A DNA stretch of 64,000 nucleotides from DAHUYF01 sp052143095 (GTDB lineage Bacteria; Pseudomonadota; Alphaproteobacteria; ATCC43930; CGMCC-115725). The notes below the pieces were generated by a model. It was not told where the DNA came from, did no database searches, and saw only the letters and a program-made list of their open reading frames with translations. Position numbers and translations under genes: made by a program. Each line of letters starts with the position of its first letter. The first letter of the stretch is position 1. Positions 1 through 8,862 of this stretch are shown one piece after another. The DNA lies in the NCBI GenBank assembly GCA_052143095.1, contig JBKQTR010000504.1, forward strand, positions 14,309 to 78,308. Direction: 5' to 3'.

Positions 1-1
1 G

Positions 2-1015
2 CTCTTCGGGCGTACACGCAACGCCTGGAGCGCCCGCCACAGCTGCGGCGGATCGAGCGGCGGCGCGGCGGTTGCTGTCGCCGCCGGTCTTGCCCCGATT
101 GCCGTGGCGACCGACGGCGGCGGCTCGACGCGCATCCCTGCCGCTTGCAACGGTGTGACAGGGCTGAAGCAGAGCAACGGTGTCATCCCCCACAGCCAAG
201 CTCCTGATGCCTTCGGAAACTACACCTACGTGACGCCGATGACGCGCACGGTGATGGATACGGCTCTGATGCTTCAGGTGATGGCGGGACCCGATGAGAG
301 CGATCCCTGGTCAATCGGCCTGCCGGTCCCCGACTATCTCGCTGCCGCGCGCCCGGAGGGCGATCTGAGCGGCGAGAGGATCCTCTTTTGCCTGGCGCCC
401 TCCGGTCGGCCGGTGGCCGGCGCAGTCAAAGCGGCGTTTGATGCGGCGCTGCAGCGATTGGCGGCGATCGGGGCGGTTCTCGAAGAAATTCCCGGCGACG
501 GGTTCGATATCGAGCCGCTGTGGCGCGTGATCAACCACACGACCTGGCGCTCGCGTTTTGCCGAGATGGTGGCGCGATCGGGCGACCTGATGAGCCCTTC
601 CCTCGTTCGCCAGGTGAATTCCGCGGCGCACATCACCGGAGCCGAGTACCAGTCGGCCATGTTCGCGCGCGCGGCGCTCTTCCGACGCGTTCAGTCGCTC
701 TTCCGGCACGGAGACCTCCTCGCCACGCCGACCTTGCTGCGCCCGGCCCTCCCGATCGACCAGGATTTGTTCGAGCCGATCGAGATCGACGGCGTCGCGG
801 TGCCGGATTTGCGCCCGAGCTGGTTTCCTTGGACGATGCCCTTCAATCTGACTGGACACCCGGCGATCAGCGTCAATTGCGGCTTCTCGCCGGAGGGGCT
901 GCCGATCGGGCTGCAGCTCGTCGGCCATTTCCGCGGCGAGACGTCTCTGTTGCGAGCGGCCGCGTTGTTCGAGGCCGCGTCCGGTCTGCTGGAACGATGG
1001 CCGCCGGGCTTCTAG
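2..1015 (+). CDS. Amidase, 5' end outside the window
   Basis: C-terminal part of an amidase-signature hydrolase, which cleaves C-N bonds of amides through a Ser-cisSer-Lys triad. The frame is open from base 2. The signature region is at the window edge: GGSSGG carries the cis-Ser and DGGGSTR carries the nucleophilic Ser. The catalytic Lys would lie upstream of the window. A downstream ATG-like start near 104 is inside the signature, so it is not the real start. The substrate cannot be told from this part. The TAG stop at 1013-1015 lies inside the left arm of a palindromic repeat element. Confidence 0.9.
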   Translation, partial: LFGRTRNAWSARHSCGGSSGGAAVAVAAGLAPIAVATDGGGSTRIPAACNGVTGLKQSNGVIPHSQAPDAFGNYTYVTPMTRTVMDTALMLQVMAGPDESDPWSIGLPVPDYLAAARPEGDLSGERILFCLAPSGRPVAGAVKAAFDAALQRLAAIGAVLEEIPGDGFDIEPLWRVINHTTWRSRFAEMVARSGDLMSPSLVRQVNSAAHITGAEYQSAMFARAALFRRVQSLFRHGDLLATPTLLRPALPIDQDLFEPIEIDGVAVPDLRPSWFPWTMPFNLTGHPAISVNCGFSPEGLPIGLQLVGHFRGETSLLRAAALFEAASGLLERWPPGF

Positions 1016-1162
1016 AGCGCGTCCCGAGCAGATAGAATCGTCATCATCATCGCCTTCCCCGCGCAAGCGGGGAACCAGGGCAAGCGATGTGCGGTTGCTC
1101 CTGGGCTCCCGCTTTCGCGGGAGCGGCGGGGTTGGTTCCACCTCTCCCGAACACGCTCTAGA
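1011..1162. repeat. MITE-like palindromic element with inverted ends
   Basis: Imperfect terminal inverted repeats at 1011-1030 and 1143-1162 both begin TCTAGAGCG and match at about 15 of 20 positions. They enclose a hairpin-rich core at about 1047-1128. The core is an inverted copy of the repeat at 24068-24150. No transposase is encoded. The left arm contains the amidase stop codon. Confidence 0.6.
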
Positions 1163-1179
1163 CTTAGCGCGCCGCGCGC

Positions 1180-1641
1180 TCACCCGTTCCGGCACTTGAT
1201 CAGGCGCAGCGGGTTGTAGGTGAGCGCCAGGCTGCCGTCCTGCTTCACCACCTTGTTGACAGTGCGCACCAGGCCGCGGCCGGGCCGGTTGCGGCTCAGC
1301 CTCGCCTCGACCACCGCGCATTCGACATGGATGGTGTCGCCGGCGAAGACCGGGGCCTTGACGTCGAGCTCCATGTGCAGGAAGGCGAGGCCGGTGTGCT
1401 GCATCGTCGCCTGCACCAGCAGGCCCTCGGCGAGGCAATAGGTCAGCGCCGCCGGCGCCAGGCGCTGCTTGATGTCGGATTCCTCGCGCAGGAACTCGAG
1501 GTTGGTGAACAGCACCTCCACCATGCCGGTGCAATTGACGAAGGCGGTGATATCGGCCTCGGTCACGGTGCGGCCGATGGTGCGGAACGTCCTGCCGACA
1601 GGCAGATCCTCGAAAAAAAAGCCCAATCCCACGGTTTCCAT
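1180..1641 (-). CDS. MaoC-like hot-dog protein
   Basis: A 153-residue single hot-dog protein of the MaoC dehydratase/thioesterase type, with the early FEDLPVG and late VFAGDTIHVE segments typical of the fold. The R-hydratase active site (Asp then His in a G-D-x-x-P-x-H pattern) is not seen: the equivalent stretch reads NCTGMVEVLF. A standard enoyl-CoA hydratase role is therefore doubtful, and a thioesterase or structural role is possible. It is the last gene of Liv operon 1, 27 bases after livF, so it probably handles a CoA ester of the imported compound. Confidence 0.75.
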   Translation of the reverse strand: METVGLGFFFEDLPVGRTFRTIGRTVTEADITAFVNCTGMVEVLFTNLEFLREESDIKQRLAPAALTYCLAEGLLVQATMQHTGLAFLHMELDVKAPVFAGDTIHVECAVVEARLSRNRPGRGLVRTVNKVVKQDGSLALTYNPLRLIKCRNG

Positions 1642-1668
1642 GGCGTTGCTCCGGTCGTGCGACGCCGC

Positions 1669-2463
1669 TCAGGATAGCCAGCGCTTGCGGCGCCGATAGC
1701 GCTTCACGTCCCGATAGGAGCGGCGCGTGCCGAGCTCGTTGAGGCCGAGATAGAACTCGCGGACGTCGGAATTCTGCCGCAGGCTCGCGGCGGTGCCGTC
1801 GAGGACGATGCGGCCGTTCTCCATGACATAGCCGTCATCGGCGATGTCGAGCGCGAGCGCCGCATTCTGCTCGACCAGCAGCACGGTCATGCCGCGCTCC
1901 TCCTTGAGCCGGCGCACGGCGCCGAAGATATGCTCGACGAAGCGCGGCGCCAGGCCGAGCGACGGCTCGTCGAGCAGGATGAGCTTGGGGTTGCTCATCA
2001 GCGCCCGGCCGATCGCCAGCATCTGCTGCTCGCCGCCGGAAAGATAGCCCGCGAGGTGATGCCGGCGCTCGCGCAACGGCGGAAACAGCTCGTAGGTGCG
2101 CTCGATGTCCTGCCGCAGCCGGGCAGGCTCGGGCTGCACATGGCCGCCGGCAACGAGATTCTCCTCGGCGGTGAGGTTGTCGAAGACCCGCCGCCCTTCC
2201 AAAACCTGGGCGACGCCGTGGCGAACCGCCTCGTGCGGCGGCAGATGGTCGAGCCTGGCCCCGTTGAACTCGATGCTGCCCTTGGTGACCTCGCCGCGCT
2301 CGGTGCGCAACAGGCCCGAGATCGCCTTGAGCGTCGTCGTCTTGCCGGCGCCGTTGGCGCCGAGCAGCGCCGTCACCGCGGCCTCCTTGGCGACGAGCGA
2401 GACGCCCTTCAGCACCAGGATGACGCCGTCATAGACGACCTCGATGTTGTTGAGCGTCAGCAT
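1669..2463 (-). CDS. livF: Liv-type ABC transporter ATP-binding protein (LivF), operon 1
   Basis: Cytoplasmic ATPase of a branched-chain-amino-acid-type (HAAT) importer. Walker A GANGAGKTT is at residues 35-43, followed by the signature LSGGEQQ and Walker B LILLDEP. At 264 residues it is longer than usual LivF because of a basic tail ending RRSYRDVKRYRRRKRW. The same tail type occurs in the LivF at 9816-10631 but not in the one at 17904-18635. It follows the binding-protein gene by about 70 bases. The substrate may be an aromatic or other carboxylate rather than an amino acid, given the ligase in the operon. Confidence 0.92.
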   Translation of the reverse strand: MLTLNNIEVVYDGVILVLKGVSLVAKEAAVTALLGANGAGKTTTLKAISGLLRTERGEVTKGSIEFNGARLDHLPPHEAVRHGVAQVLEGRRVFDNLTAEENLVAGGHVQPEPARLRQDIERTYELFPPLRERRHHLAGYLSGGEQQMLAIGRALMSNPKLILLDEPSLGLAPRFVEHIFGAVRRLKEERGMTVLLVEQNAALALDIADDGYVMENGRIVLDGTAASLRQNSDVREFYLGLNELGTRRSYRDVKRYRRRKRWLS

Positions 2464-2535
2464 CGCCTTTGCCCGGAAGCCGGAAGATCCGGCCGGCGCC
2501 GACGGGCGCCGGCCGGAATCCCCGCCGTCCCCCCT

Positions 2536-3765
2536 CTACTCGGCTGCCTTGAGCTCCTTCGCCAGCACCTCCGGATAGGCCTTGAACCAGTCGGTCTCCT
2601 TGACGAACCCGCCGCCCTTCACCTGGAAGACCTGCACCCAGCCGCCGCCTTCGTGATCGGCGGCGCTGAGCTCCATCGGCGGGACAAGACCGCCCAAGGT
2701 CACGTCGTGAATGGCTTCGAAGCCCTTCTTCACATCCTCGCCCGTCGGCGCCGCGCCGTTCGTGGCTTTGATGGCGTTGCGGATGGCCTCGACATGCACC
2801 GCCGCTATCAGCAGGCCGCGGTTGTAGTAGACCGTGTTCGCCATCTCCTTGGGCGGCTCCTTGCCCTGCGCCTTGTACATGGCGACGATTTCCTTGCGCA
2901 CGGGGTAGTTGTCGCCGACGCCGGCGAACTGGACGGTGTGGTAGCCCTCTGCGACCGACCAGCCGCCGGCCGCTGCGATGTCCGGTTCGGCCGACGCCCA
3001 GACCAGGCCGATCACCTTCGACAAGGGATAGCCGGCACCTTTCAGCTCCTTGATCGCCACCGAGGGCGAGCGGCCGAAAAGATGCGCGATGACAAAATCG
3101 GGCCGATAGCGCTGCGCGATGTCCAGGACCTGCGCGCCCATTTCCACGCCGGGCGGCGGCACCGCGAAGGTCTTGAGCTCGAATTTCTCGGCTTTCTGCA
3201 GATCCTCGAGGATGACCAGCGGCTCATGCCCGGCGGGGTTGTCGTAATAGAGATAAGCGATCTTCTTGCCTTCGAGGCCGCCGAGCTTGTCCTTGATGAA
3301 CTTCACCGCCGCGGCGCCCTGCGACCAGTAGGATGCCGCGATCGGGAAGACGTAGGGATAGCGCGCGCCGTTCGCCGCCGCCGCGGTCCCGAAGCCCGGC
3401 GACGTGCCGGGGATCTTGTCCTCGTTCAGCTTCTGCGTCAGCGCCTGCGTCTGCGGCGTGCCGTAGAGCATGATCGACACCGCGCCCTCGGCCTTCTCCC
3501 GCTCATAGGCCTCGACCGCTGGCGGCACCTTGTACTCGTTGTCGATCTCGTCGAGCTTGATCGTGTAGCCCTCGACCCCGCCCTTCGAGTTGACGAGATC
3601 GATGTAGTCCCGGATCGCCGGGCAGAGATTGACGCCGACGATCTGCGTCGGCCCGGTGCGATCGCATTGCTCGCCGATCACCACGTCCTTTTGCGCGCCG
3701 GCGGCCCAGGCCGCGCTTGCCGCCACGGCGGCCAGCGCCACCGTGCTTACCGTTATGCCCTTCAT
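2536..3765 (-). CDS. livK: Liv-type ABC transporter substrate-binding protein, operon 1
   Basis: Periplasmic type-I binding protein of about 409 residues that delivers the ligand to LivHM. The chosen ATG gives a signal peptide (MKGITVSTVALAAVAASAAWA) followed by the mature start KDVVIGEQCDRTGPT. It has an AGGGAGG ribosome site just upstream. An in-frame start 75 bases earlier would only add a charged, non-signal stretch. Two Cys residues near the mature N-terminus may form a disulfide. It lies between livM and livF. The ligand cannot be read from the sequence. Confidence 0.9.
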   Translation of the reverse strand: MKGITVSTVALAAVAASAAWAAGAQKDVVIGEQCDRTGPTQIVGVNLCPAIRDYIDLVNSKGGVEGYTIKLDEIDNEYKVPPAVEAYEREKAEGAVSIMLYGTPQTQALTQKLNEDKIPGTSPGFGTAAAANGARYPYVFPIAASYWSQGAAAVKFIKDKLGGLEGKKIAYLYYDNPAGHEPLVILEDLQKAEKFELKTFAVPPPGVEMGAQVLDIAQRYRPDFVIAHLFGRSPSVAIKELKGAGYPLSKVIGLVWASAEPDIAAAGGWSVAEGYHTVQFAGVGDNYPVRKEIVAMYKAQGKEPPKEMANTVYYNRGLLIAAVHVEAIRNAIKATNGAAPTGEDVKKGFEAIHDVTLGGLVPPMELSAADHEGGGWVQVFQVKGGGFVKETDWFKAYPEVLAKELKAAE

Positions 3766-3791
3766 GACCAACCTCCCTTGCTGTTGTCGTC

Positions 3792-4859
3792 TCAGTACGA
3801 AAACGGCCAGAAACGGAAATAATTGACGATGTTGCGCCACAACCGGTTCAGCCCCTCGGGCTCAAGCGCCAGGAAGAGGATGATCAGCGCGCCGAACATC
3901 GTCAGGCGCAGATTCGGGATGATGTTCGCCAGATCCGCCTGCGAGAAGATCAGGCCGCCGAGCCCTTCGAGGCCCCAGCGGGTGGCGATCGGCAGCAGCG
4001 TGACGAAGATCGCGCCGAGGATCGCGCCGAGCACCGATCCCAGCCCGCCGATGATGATCATGGCGAGGTAGTCGATCGACACGGTGATCTGGAACTGCTC
4101 GTAATTGGCGATGCCGAGATAATAGGTGTAGAGCACGCCGGTGACGCCGGCGTAGAAAGACGAAATGGCGAAGGCCAGCAGCTTGTAGCGGAAGATGTCG
4201 ATGCCGATGATCTCGGCGGCGATATCCTGATCACGGATGGCGACGAAGGCGCGGCCGATGCGGCTGCGCGCCAGGTTGAGCGCGCCGGTGATGCCGATCG
4301 CGGCGAAGAACAGCAGGAAGAGGCAAAGCTGCGCCTGCGTCTTGAGCTGGATGCCGAGGAACGACGGGCGCGGCACCTCGATCGACGCCTGCACGCCACC
4401 GGAGATCCAGGGGACGTGGTTGATCGTCCATTCGATGATGAGCTGGCCGGCCAGCGTGGCGATGGCGAGATAGAGCCCTTTGATGCGCAGCGACGGTATG
4501 CCGATCACCGCGCCGATCGCCGCCGCCATCGCGCCGCCGGCCGGCAGCGCGATCCAGAACGGCGCGGCGAGGCGCGTGATAAGATTGGCGGCGGTGTAGG
4601 CGCCGACCGACATCAAGGCGCCGTGGCCGATCGAGATCTGCCCGGTATTGCCGACGAGGATGTTGAGGCCGATGGCGCCGACGACGGCGATGAGGATGAG
4701 ATTGAGGATCGAGAGGTAGTACTCGCTGAGCGCCAACGGCAGCAGCACGACGAAGAGGGCGGCGAGGCCGGCCACCGTCCAGCGCGCGATCGGCAACGGG
4801 TAAAGCGCCATGTCCGCGGCATAGCTGGTCTTGAAGACGCCGGACTCGCGATGAAACAT
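3792..4859 (-). CDS. livM: Liv-type ABC transporter permease (LivM), operon 1
   Basis: Inner-membrane permease of 355 residues with many hydrophobic helices and the LivM landmarks GLNILVGNTGQISIGHGA and the late GGLGSVLGAILGA loop. Its N-terminus contains FKTSYAAD, nearly the same as FKTSYAAE in the LivM of operon 2, which supports a shared origin. It pairs with LivH just upstream (36 bases) to form the translocation path. Confidence 0.93.
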   Translation of the reverse strand: MFHRESGVFKTSYAADMALYPLPIARWTVAGLAALFVVLLPLALSEYYLSILNLILIAVVGAIGLNILVGNTGQISIGHGALMSVGAYTAANLITRLAAPFWIALPAGGAMAAAIGAVIGIPSLRIKGLYLAIATLAGQLIIEWTINHVPWISGGVQASIEVPRPSFLGIQLKTQAQLCLFLLFFAAIGITGALNLARSRIGRAFVAIRDQDIAAEIIGIDIFRYKLLAFAISSFYAGVTGVLYTYYLGIANYEQFQITVSIDYLAMIIIGGLGSVLGAILGAIFVTLLPIATRWGLEGLGGLIFSQADLANIIPNLRLTMFGALIILFLALEPEGLNRLWRNIVNYFRFWPFSY

Positions 4860-4895
4860 GCCAACCTCGCGCCTCCCGGCGCCGCTCTCGGAAGC

Positions 4896-5795
4896 TCACA
4901 CGCGCTCGATCCGCCGCCGCCCGAAAATGCCGTAGGGCCGGATCATCAAGGCGAGAATCATCAGGATATAAGGGACGAAGTCCTTAGTGCCGCCGCCGAC
5001 GACGGGATCGAGATAGCCCGCCGCCAGATTCTCGACGACGCCGACGATCAAGCCGCCGACGACGGCGCCGATGACGGAATCGAGGCCGCCGAGGATGACC
5101 ACCGGAAACACCTTGAGCCCGACCACCGCAAGCTGGTTGTCGACTCCGAGCATCGCCCCCCAGACGATGCCGCCCAGCGCCGCGACGATGCCGGCCATCG
5201 CCCAGGCGAGCGCGAAATAGCGCTGCACGTTGATCCCCATGGCCATCGCCACTTGCTGGCTGTCGGCGACGGCGCGCATCGCCACGCCCATGCGGCTGCG
5301 CAGGAAGAACCAGGTGAAGCCCGCGAGGAACACCAGGCTGACGCCGGCGCCCACCAGCTCGACCGGCGGCAGCATGACCGGACCAAGGAAGATCGGCTCG
5401 TCGCCGATCGGCATGACGATGGCACGCGTTCCCGCGCCGAAGACCAGCGTGCAGAAGCCGCGCAGCAGCGCCGCGACGCCGATCGTCGCCATGATCACCG
5501 CGACCACCGGGCGGCCGATGAGCGGTCGCAGCACGACCCGCTCGAGCGCGAAGCCGAAACCGACCATCACGGCAATCGCGATCAGCGCTGTGGCCCAGAA
5601 CGGCAGACCCGCGAAAAAGGCGGCCGCCGCGGCGACGAAGCCGCCGAACATGACGAACTCGCCCTGAGCGAAGTTTATGGCGTCCGTCGCCTTGTAGACC
5701 AGCACGAAGCCGAGCGCGATGAGCGTGTACATCAGGCCGATCATCACCCCGTTGGTGATCAGCAGCAGCGTGAACTGCCAGTCGATGTCAGGCAT
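4896..5795 (-). CDS. livH: Liv-type ABC transporter permease (LivH), operon 1
   Basis: Inner-membrane permease of 299 residues beginning MPDIDWQFTLLLITNGVMIG, with the LivH motif DAINFAQGEFVMFGG and the GGLDSVIGAVVGG loop. The frame stays open far upstream, but that part reads as Ser/Arg-rich shadow of the ligase gene. I therefore chose the ATG at 5793-5795. This start overlaps the last 8 bases of the acyl-CoA synthetase gene, implying translational coupling. Confidence 0.93.
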   Translation of the reverse strand: MPDIDWQFTLLLITNGVMIGLMYTLIALGFVLVYKATDAINFAQGEFVMFGGFVAAAAAFFAGLPFWATALIAIAVMVGFGFALERVVLRPLIGRPVVAVIMATIGVAALLRGFCTLVFGAGTRAIVMPIGDEPIFLGPVMLPPVELVGAGVSLVFLAGFTWFFLRSRMGVAMRAVADSQQVAMAMGINVQRYFALAWAMAGIVAALGGIVWGAMLGVDNQLAVVGLKVFPVVILGGLDSVIGAVVGGLIVGVVENLAAGYLDPVVGGGTKDFVPYILMILALMIRPYGIFGRRRIERV

Positions 5796-7722
5796 GCGCC
5801 GGCTCCATCTGCGCCGGCGGCGCCGTGTCGGAACTCTCGATCGCGACGTTCGAGCGGATCGTCGATTTGCGCCCGTCCTCGTAAGTGATGTCGGCGATGA
5901 GCTCGACGTCGCTCTGGCCGCCATAGAGCGCGTCGACGACCGCCTTGTATTTCTCAGCGACGTAGCGGCGGCGGATCTTGCGCGTGCGGGTGATCTCGTT
6001 GTCGTCGGCCTCGAGCTCCTTGTTGAGGAGCAGGAAGCGGCGGATGCGTGCCGCCGGCGGCAGGCTGGCGTTGCACTTGCCGATCTCGTCGCGGATGAGC
6101 TGGCGCACCCCGGCGTTGGCGCTGAGATCCTGGAACGAGGCGTAGGCAATGCCGCGGCGCTCCGCCCATTTGGCAGTCGTCTCGGGGTTGATCGCGACCA
6201 TAGCGGCGACAAAGGGCCGACCGTCGCCGAAAGCCACCGCCTCGTTGATGAAGGGGCTGAATTTGAGCTTGTTCTCGAGGAACTGCGGCGCGAAGGGCGA
6301 GCCGTCGCTGAGCTTGCCGACATCCTTGGCGCGGTCGATGATGACGAGGTGACCGGAGTGATCGACGAACCCGGCGTCGCCGGTGCGCAGCCAGCCGTCT
6401 TCCGTCATCGTTTCACGCGTCGCCTCGGGCTGCTTGTAGTAGCCCCTGAACATGCCAGGAGAGCGGATCAGCACCTCGCCGCGATCGTCGATGCGCAGCT
6501 CCATGCCGGGACAGAGCCGGCCGACGGTGTCGGCGCGGGCTTCGCCGTCGCGCTGCAGCGCAACCAGGCCGGCGAGCTCGGTGGCGCCGTAGATCTGCTT
6601 CAGGTTGACGCCGAAAGCGCGGAAGAAGCGGAAGGTGTCCGGGCCGAGCGGCGCGCCGCCGGTATAGGCCCAGCGCACGCGGCGCAGCCCCAGCTGGTCG
6701 CGCACGGGGCCGTAGATGAGAACCTCGCCCAGCGCCAGCAGGAGGCGTAGCGGCAGCGGCGGCATCCTGCCCTCGCCGCGCAGCCGCTCTGCCCGGTCGG
6801 CCAGTCGACGGAAGAGCTCGAAGACGCCGCGCTTCAGTGGACTCGCATCCGCCGCCTTGATCTGCACCGAGGTGAGCAGGTTCTCCCAAACGCGCGGCGC
6901 CGCCAGTAGCGCGGTCGGGCCGAGCTCGCGCAGGTCGCGCAGCACCGTCTGCGGATTTTCCGGGCAGTTGCAGGCGAAGCCGATGAGCAGGCTCATCACC
7001 GTCGAGTAGAGCGCGTCGCCGACCCAGGCCATCGGCAGGTAGCACAGCCATTCGTCGCTGGGCCGGATGTCTTCCGCCGCGGCGAAAGCGCGGGCGGCGC
7101 CGATGAGATTGGCGTGCGACAGCATCACGCCCTTGGGATTTCCGGTCGTGCCCGAGGTGTAGGCGAGGAGCGCGAGATCGTCGGGCGAGCCTTGCTCGAT
7201 CGCCGCCTCGAGATATCCCGGGTGCTTGGCGCCGAAGGCGCGCCCCGCCTCCTGGACCTCATCGAAGGATTTGAGCAGCGTGTCCTGGTAGGCACGCATC
7301 CCCAGCGGATCGTCATAGACGAGCAGCCTGAGGCTCGGCAGCCGCTCGCGCAGCGACAGGATCTTGTCGACCTGCTCCTGGTCCTCGGCGACGATCACCG
7401 AGACTTCGGCGTGCTCGAGAACAAAGACGAGCTCCGCGGCGATCGAGTCCTGATAGACCGGCACGGCGACGCCGCCGAGGCTCTGCGCTGCCAGCTGCGC
7501 CCAATAGAGCCGCGGGCGGTTGTCGCCGATCACCGACAGCTTCTCGCCGCGGCGGAAGCCCGCAGCGGCGAGGCCGAGGGCGAACTCCCCCACCTCCCAC
7601 CGATACTGCCGCCAGGTGACGGTCTGCCAGATGCCGTGATGCTTCTCGCGCATCGCCGGGCGATCCGCCATGGTCTCGGCTTTTTGCCGCAGCAGCAACG
7701 GCAGCGTCGCCGCGTCGCTCAC
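5788..7722 (-). CDS. AMP-dependent acyl-CoA synthetase, operon 1
   Basis: Adenylate-forming ligase of 644 residues, related to long-chain fatty-acid-CoA ligases. It turns a carboxylic acid, ATP and CoA into acyl-CoA. The P-loop-like motif YTSGTTGNPKG and the GATELAG motif are both clear, and LRTGDAGFVD follows. The GTG start at 7720-7722 is favoured because it overlaps the livG stop in a 4-base GTGA arrangement; the frame upstream is shadow coding. Its position inside a Liv operon suggests that the imported substrate is activated to a CoA ester straight after uptake. Specificity (aromatic, dicarboxylic or fatty acid) is not determinable here. Confidence 0.9.
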   Translation of the reverse strand: MSDAATLPLLLRQKAETMADRPAMREKHHGIWQTVTWRQYRWEVGEFALGLAAAGFRRGEKLSVIGDNRPRLYWAQLAAQSLGGVAVPVYQDSIAAELVFVLEHAEVSVIVAEDQEQVDKILSLRERLPSLRLLVYDDPLGMRAYQDTLLKSFDEVQEAGRAFGAKHPGYLEAAIEQGSPDDLALLAYTSGTTGNPKGVMLSHANLIGAARAFAAAEDIRPSDEWLCYLPMAWVGDALYSTVMSLLIGFACNCPENPQTVLRDLRELGPTALLAAPRVWENLLTSVQIKAADASPLKRGVFELFRRLADRAERLRGEGRMPPLPLRLLLALGEVLIYGPVRDQLGLRRVRWAYTGGAPLGPDTFRFFRAFGVNLKQIYGATELAGLVALQRDGEARADTVGRLCPGMELRIDDRGEVLIRSPGMFRGYYKQPEATRETMTEDGWLRTGDAGFVDHSGHLVIIDRAKDVGKLSDGSPFAPQFLENKLKFSPFINEAVAFGDGRPFVAAMVAINPETTAKWAERRGIAYASFQDLSANAGVRQLIRDEIGKCNASLPPAARIRRFLLLNKELEADDNEITRTRKIRRRYVAEKYKAVVDALYGGQSDVELIADITYEDGRKSTIRSNVAIESSDTAPPAQMEPAHA

Positions 7723-8546
7723 GCGCTTGCTCCCTGCCGGTGCCGGTCGCTGCCGAGATAGGCGCGGATGACGGCGGGGTCGCGCTGCACCGTGTCGGGC
7801 GTGCCATCGGCGATCTTGCGGCCGCGGTCGAACACGGCGACGCGGTCGGAGATGTCCATTACCACCGCCATGTCGTGCTCGATGAGGATGATCGTCGTAC
7901 CCCATTCGGTATTGATGTCGAGGATGAACCGCGCCATGTCCTCCTTTTCCTCCTGGTTCATGCCGGCCATCGGCTCGTCGAGCAGCAGCACCGTGGGCTC
8001 GAGCGCCAGCGCGCGCCCGAGCTCGACGCGCTTGCGCAAGCCATAGGGGAGCGCGCCCGTCGGCTGCTTGCGGATGTCCTCGAGCTTCAGGAACTCGATC
8101 AGCTCCTCGACCCGGGCGCGGTGCGCCACCTGCTCGCGCTGCGCCGGGCCCCAGTAGAGCAGCGAGGCGAAGACGCCGGCACGCATATGCACGTGCCGGC
8201 CGAGCAGGATGTTGTCGAGCACGGTCATGCCGCCGAACAAGGCGATGTTCTGGAAGGTGCGGGCGACGCCGAGCCGGGCGATCTCTGAGGGCCGCGCCCG
8301 GGTGATGTCGCGATCCCCCAGCGTGATCGTGCCGCTGTTCGGCCGGTAGAAGCCGCTGATCATGTTGAGCAGCGAGGTCTTGCCGGCGCCGTTCGGGCCG
8401 ATGATCGAGACGATCTCGCCCTTGCCGACGGCGATCGAGACGTCCTCGACCGCGCGCACGCCGCCGAAATGCTTGTTCAACCCGCTCGCGGCAAGCTGCG
8501 GCCGGCAAGCCGCAACATCGGCGCTGATGGTCGCCTGTGACCTCAT
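7719..8546 (-). CDS. livG: Liv-type ABC transporter ATP-binding protein (LivG), operon 1
   Basis: ATPase of 275 residues with Walker A GPNGAGKT at residues 50-57, Walker B VLLLDEPMAGM, and the LivG-type non-canonical signature YGLRKRVELGRAL. It has the LivG ending LGSDRHR-like, with no long basic tail. First gene of operon 1 as far as I can see. It sits next to the metE-like remnant and is separated from operon 2 by about 500 bases. Confidence 0.93.
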   Translation of the reverse strand: MRSQATISADVAACRPQLAASGLNKHFGGVRAVEDVSIAVGKGEIVSIIGPNGAGKTSLLNMISGFYRPNSGTITLGDRDITRARPSEIARLGVARTFQNIALFGGMTVLDNILLGRHVHMRAGVFASLLYWGPAQREQVAHRARVEELIEFLKLEDIRKQPTGALPYGLRKRVELGRALALEPTVLLLDEPMAGMNQEEKEDMARFILDINTEWGTTIILIEHDMAVVMDISDRVAVFDRGRKIADGTPDTVQRDPAVIRAYLGSDRHRQGASA

Positions 8547-8702
8547 GCTGGCCGTGCTTCCTCCCCGGCGTATGCGTCGCCGTTATGGCTGGTATGATGC
8601 ACGCGCAAAACGCGGAACGCAACCCGCCGTGAGCGGGCGGAGAGGGCTGCCCCGTGCCGGGCAGCGTGGCTTAATAGCGCCGCGTTACTTCCACCGGGCC
8701 GT

Positions 8703-8862
8703 CCGGCCGCAAGGAGCCAGCGACATGACGACACGCCGTCCTCCGCCGTTTGCGCCGAGCATGTCGGCAGCCTGCTGCGTCCGCCAGAGCTGCGCCAGGC
8801 CTTTCGCGCCTTCAGCGAGGGCAAGCTCGACGCAGAGGGCTTCCGCGCGGTCCAGGATCGCG
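8703..8862 (+). pseudogene. Remnant of metE-like gene (partial duplicate of 16702-16862)
   Basis: About 160 bases closely match the start of the metE-like gene at 16724, including its ribosome-site region (CCGGCCGCAAGGAGCCAGCG) and the ATG, here at 8725. Relative to the intact copy, one base is missing about 30 bases into the gene, shifting the frame near codon 10. Similarity stops at TCCAGGATCGCG (8851-8862). After that the DNA has no relation to the metE-like gene that I can see. This is a dead fragment, not a gene. Confidence 0.85.

Noticed and set aside
1930..3822. Long open frame (about 630 codons) opposite the livF-livK genes
   Set aside because: High GC leaves antisense frames open. 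The translation is Arg/Leu/Asp-rich, without domain motifs, and exactly mirrors strong transporter genes.
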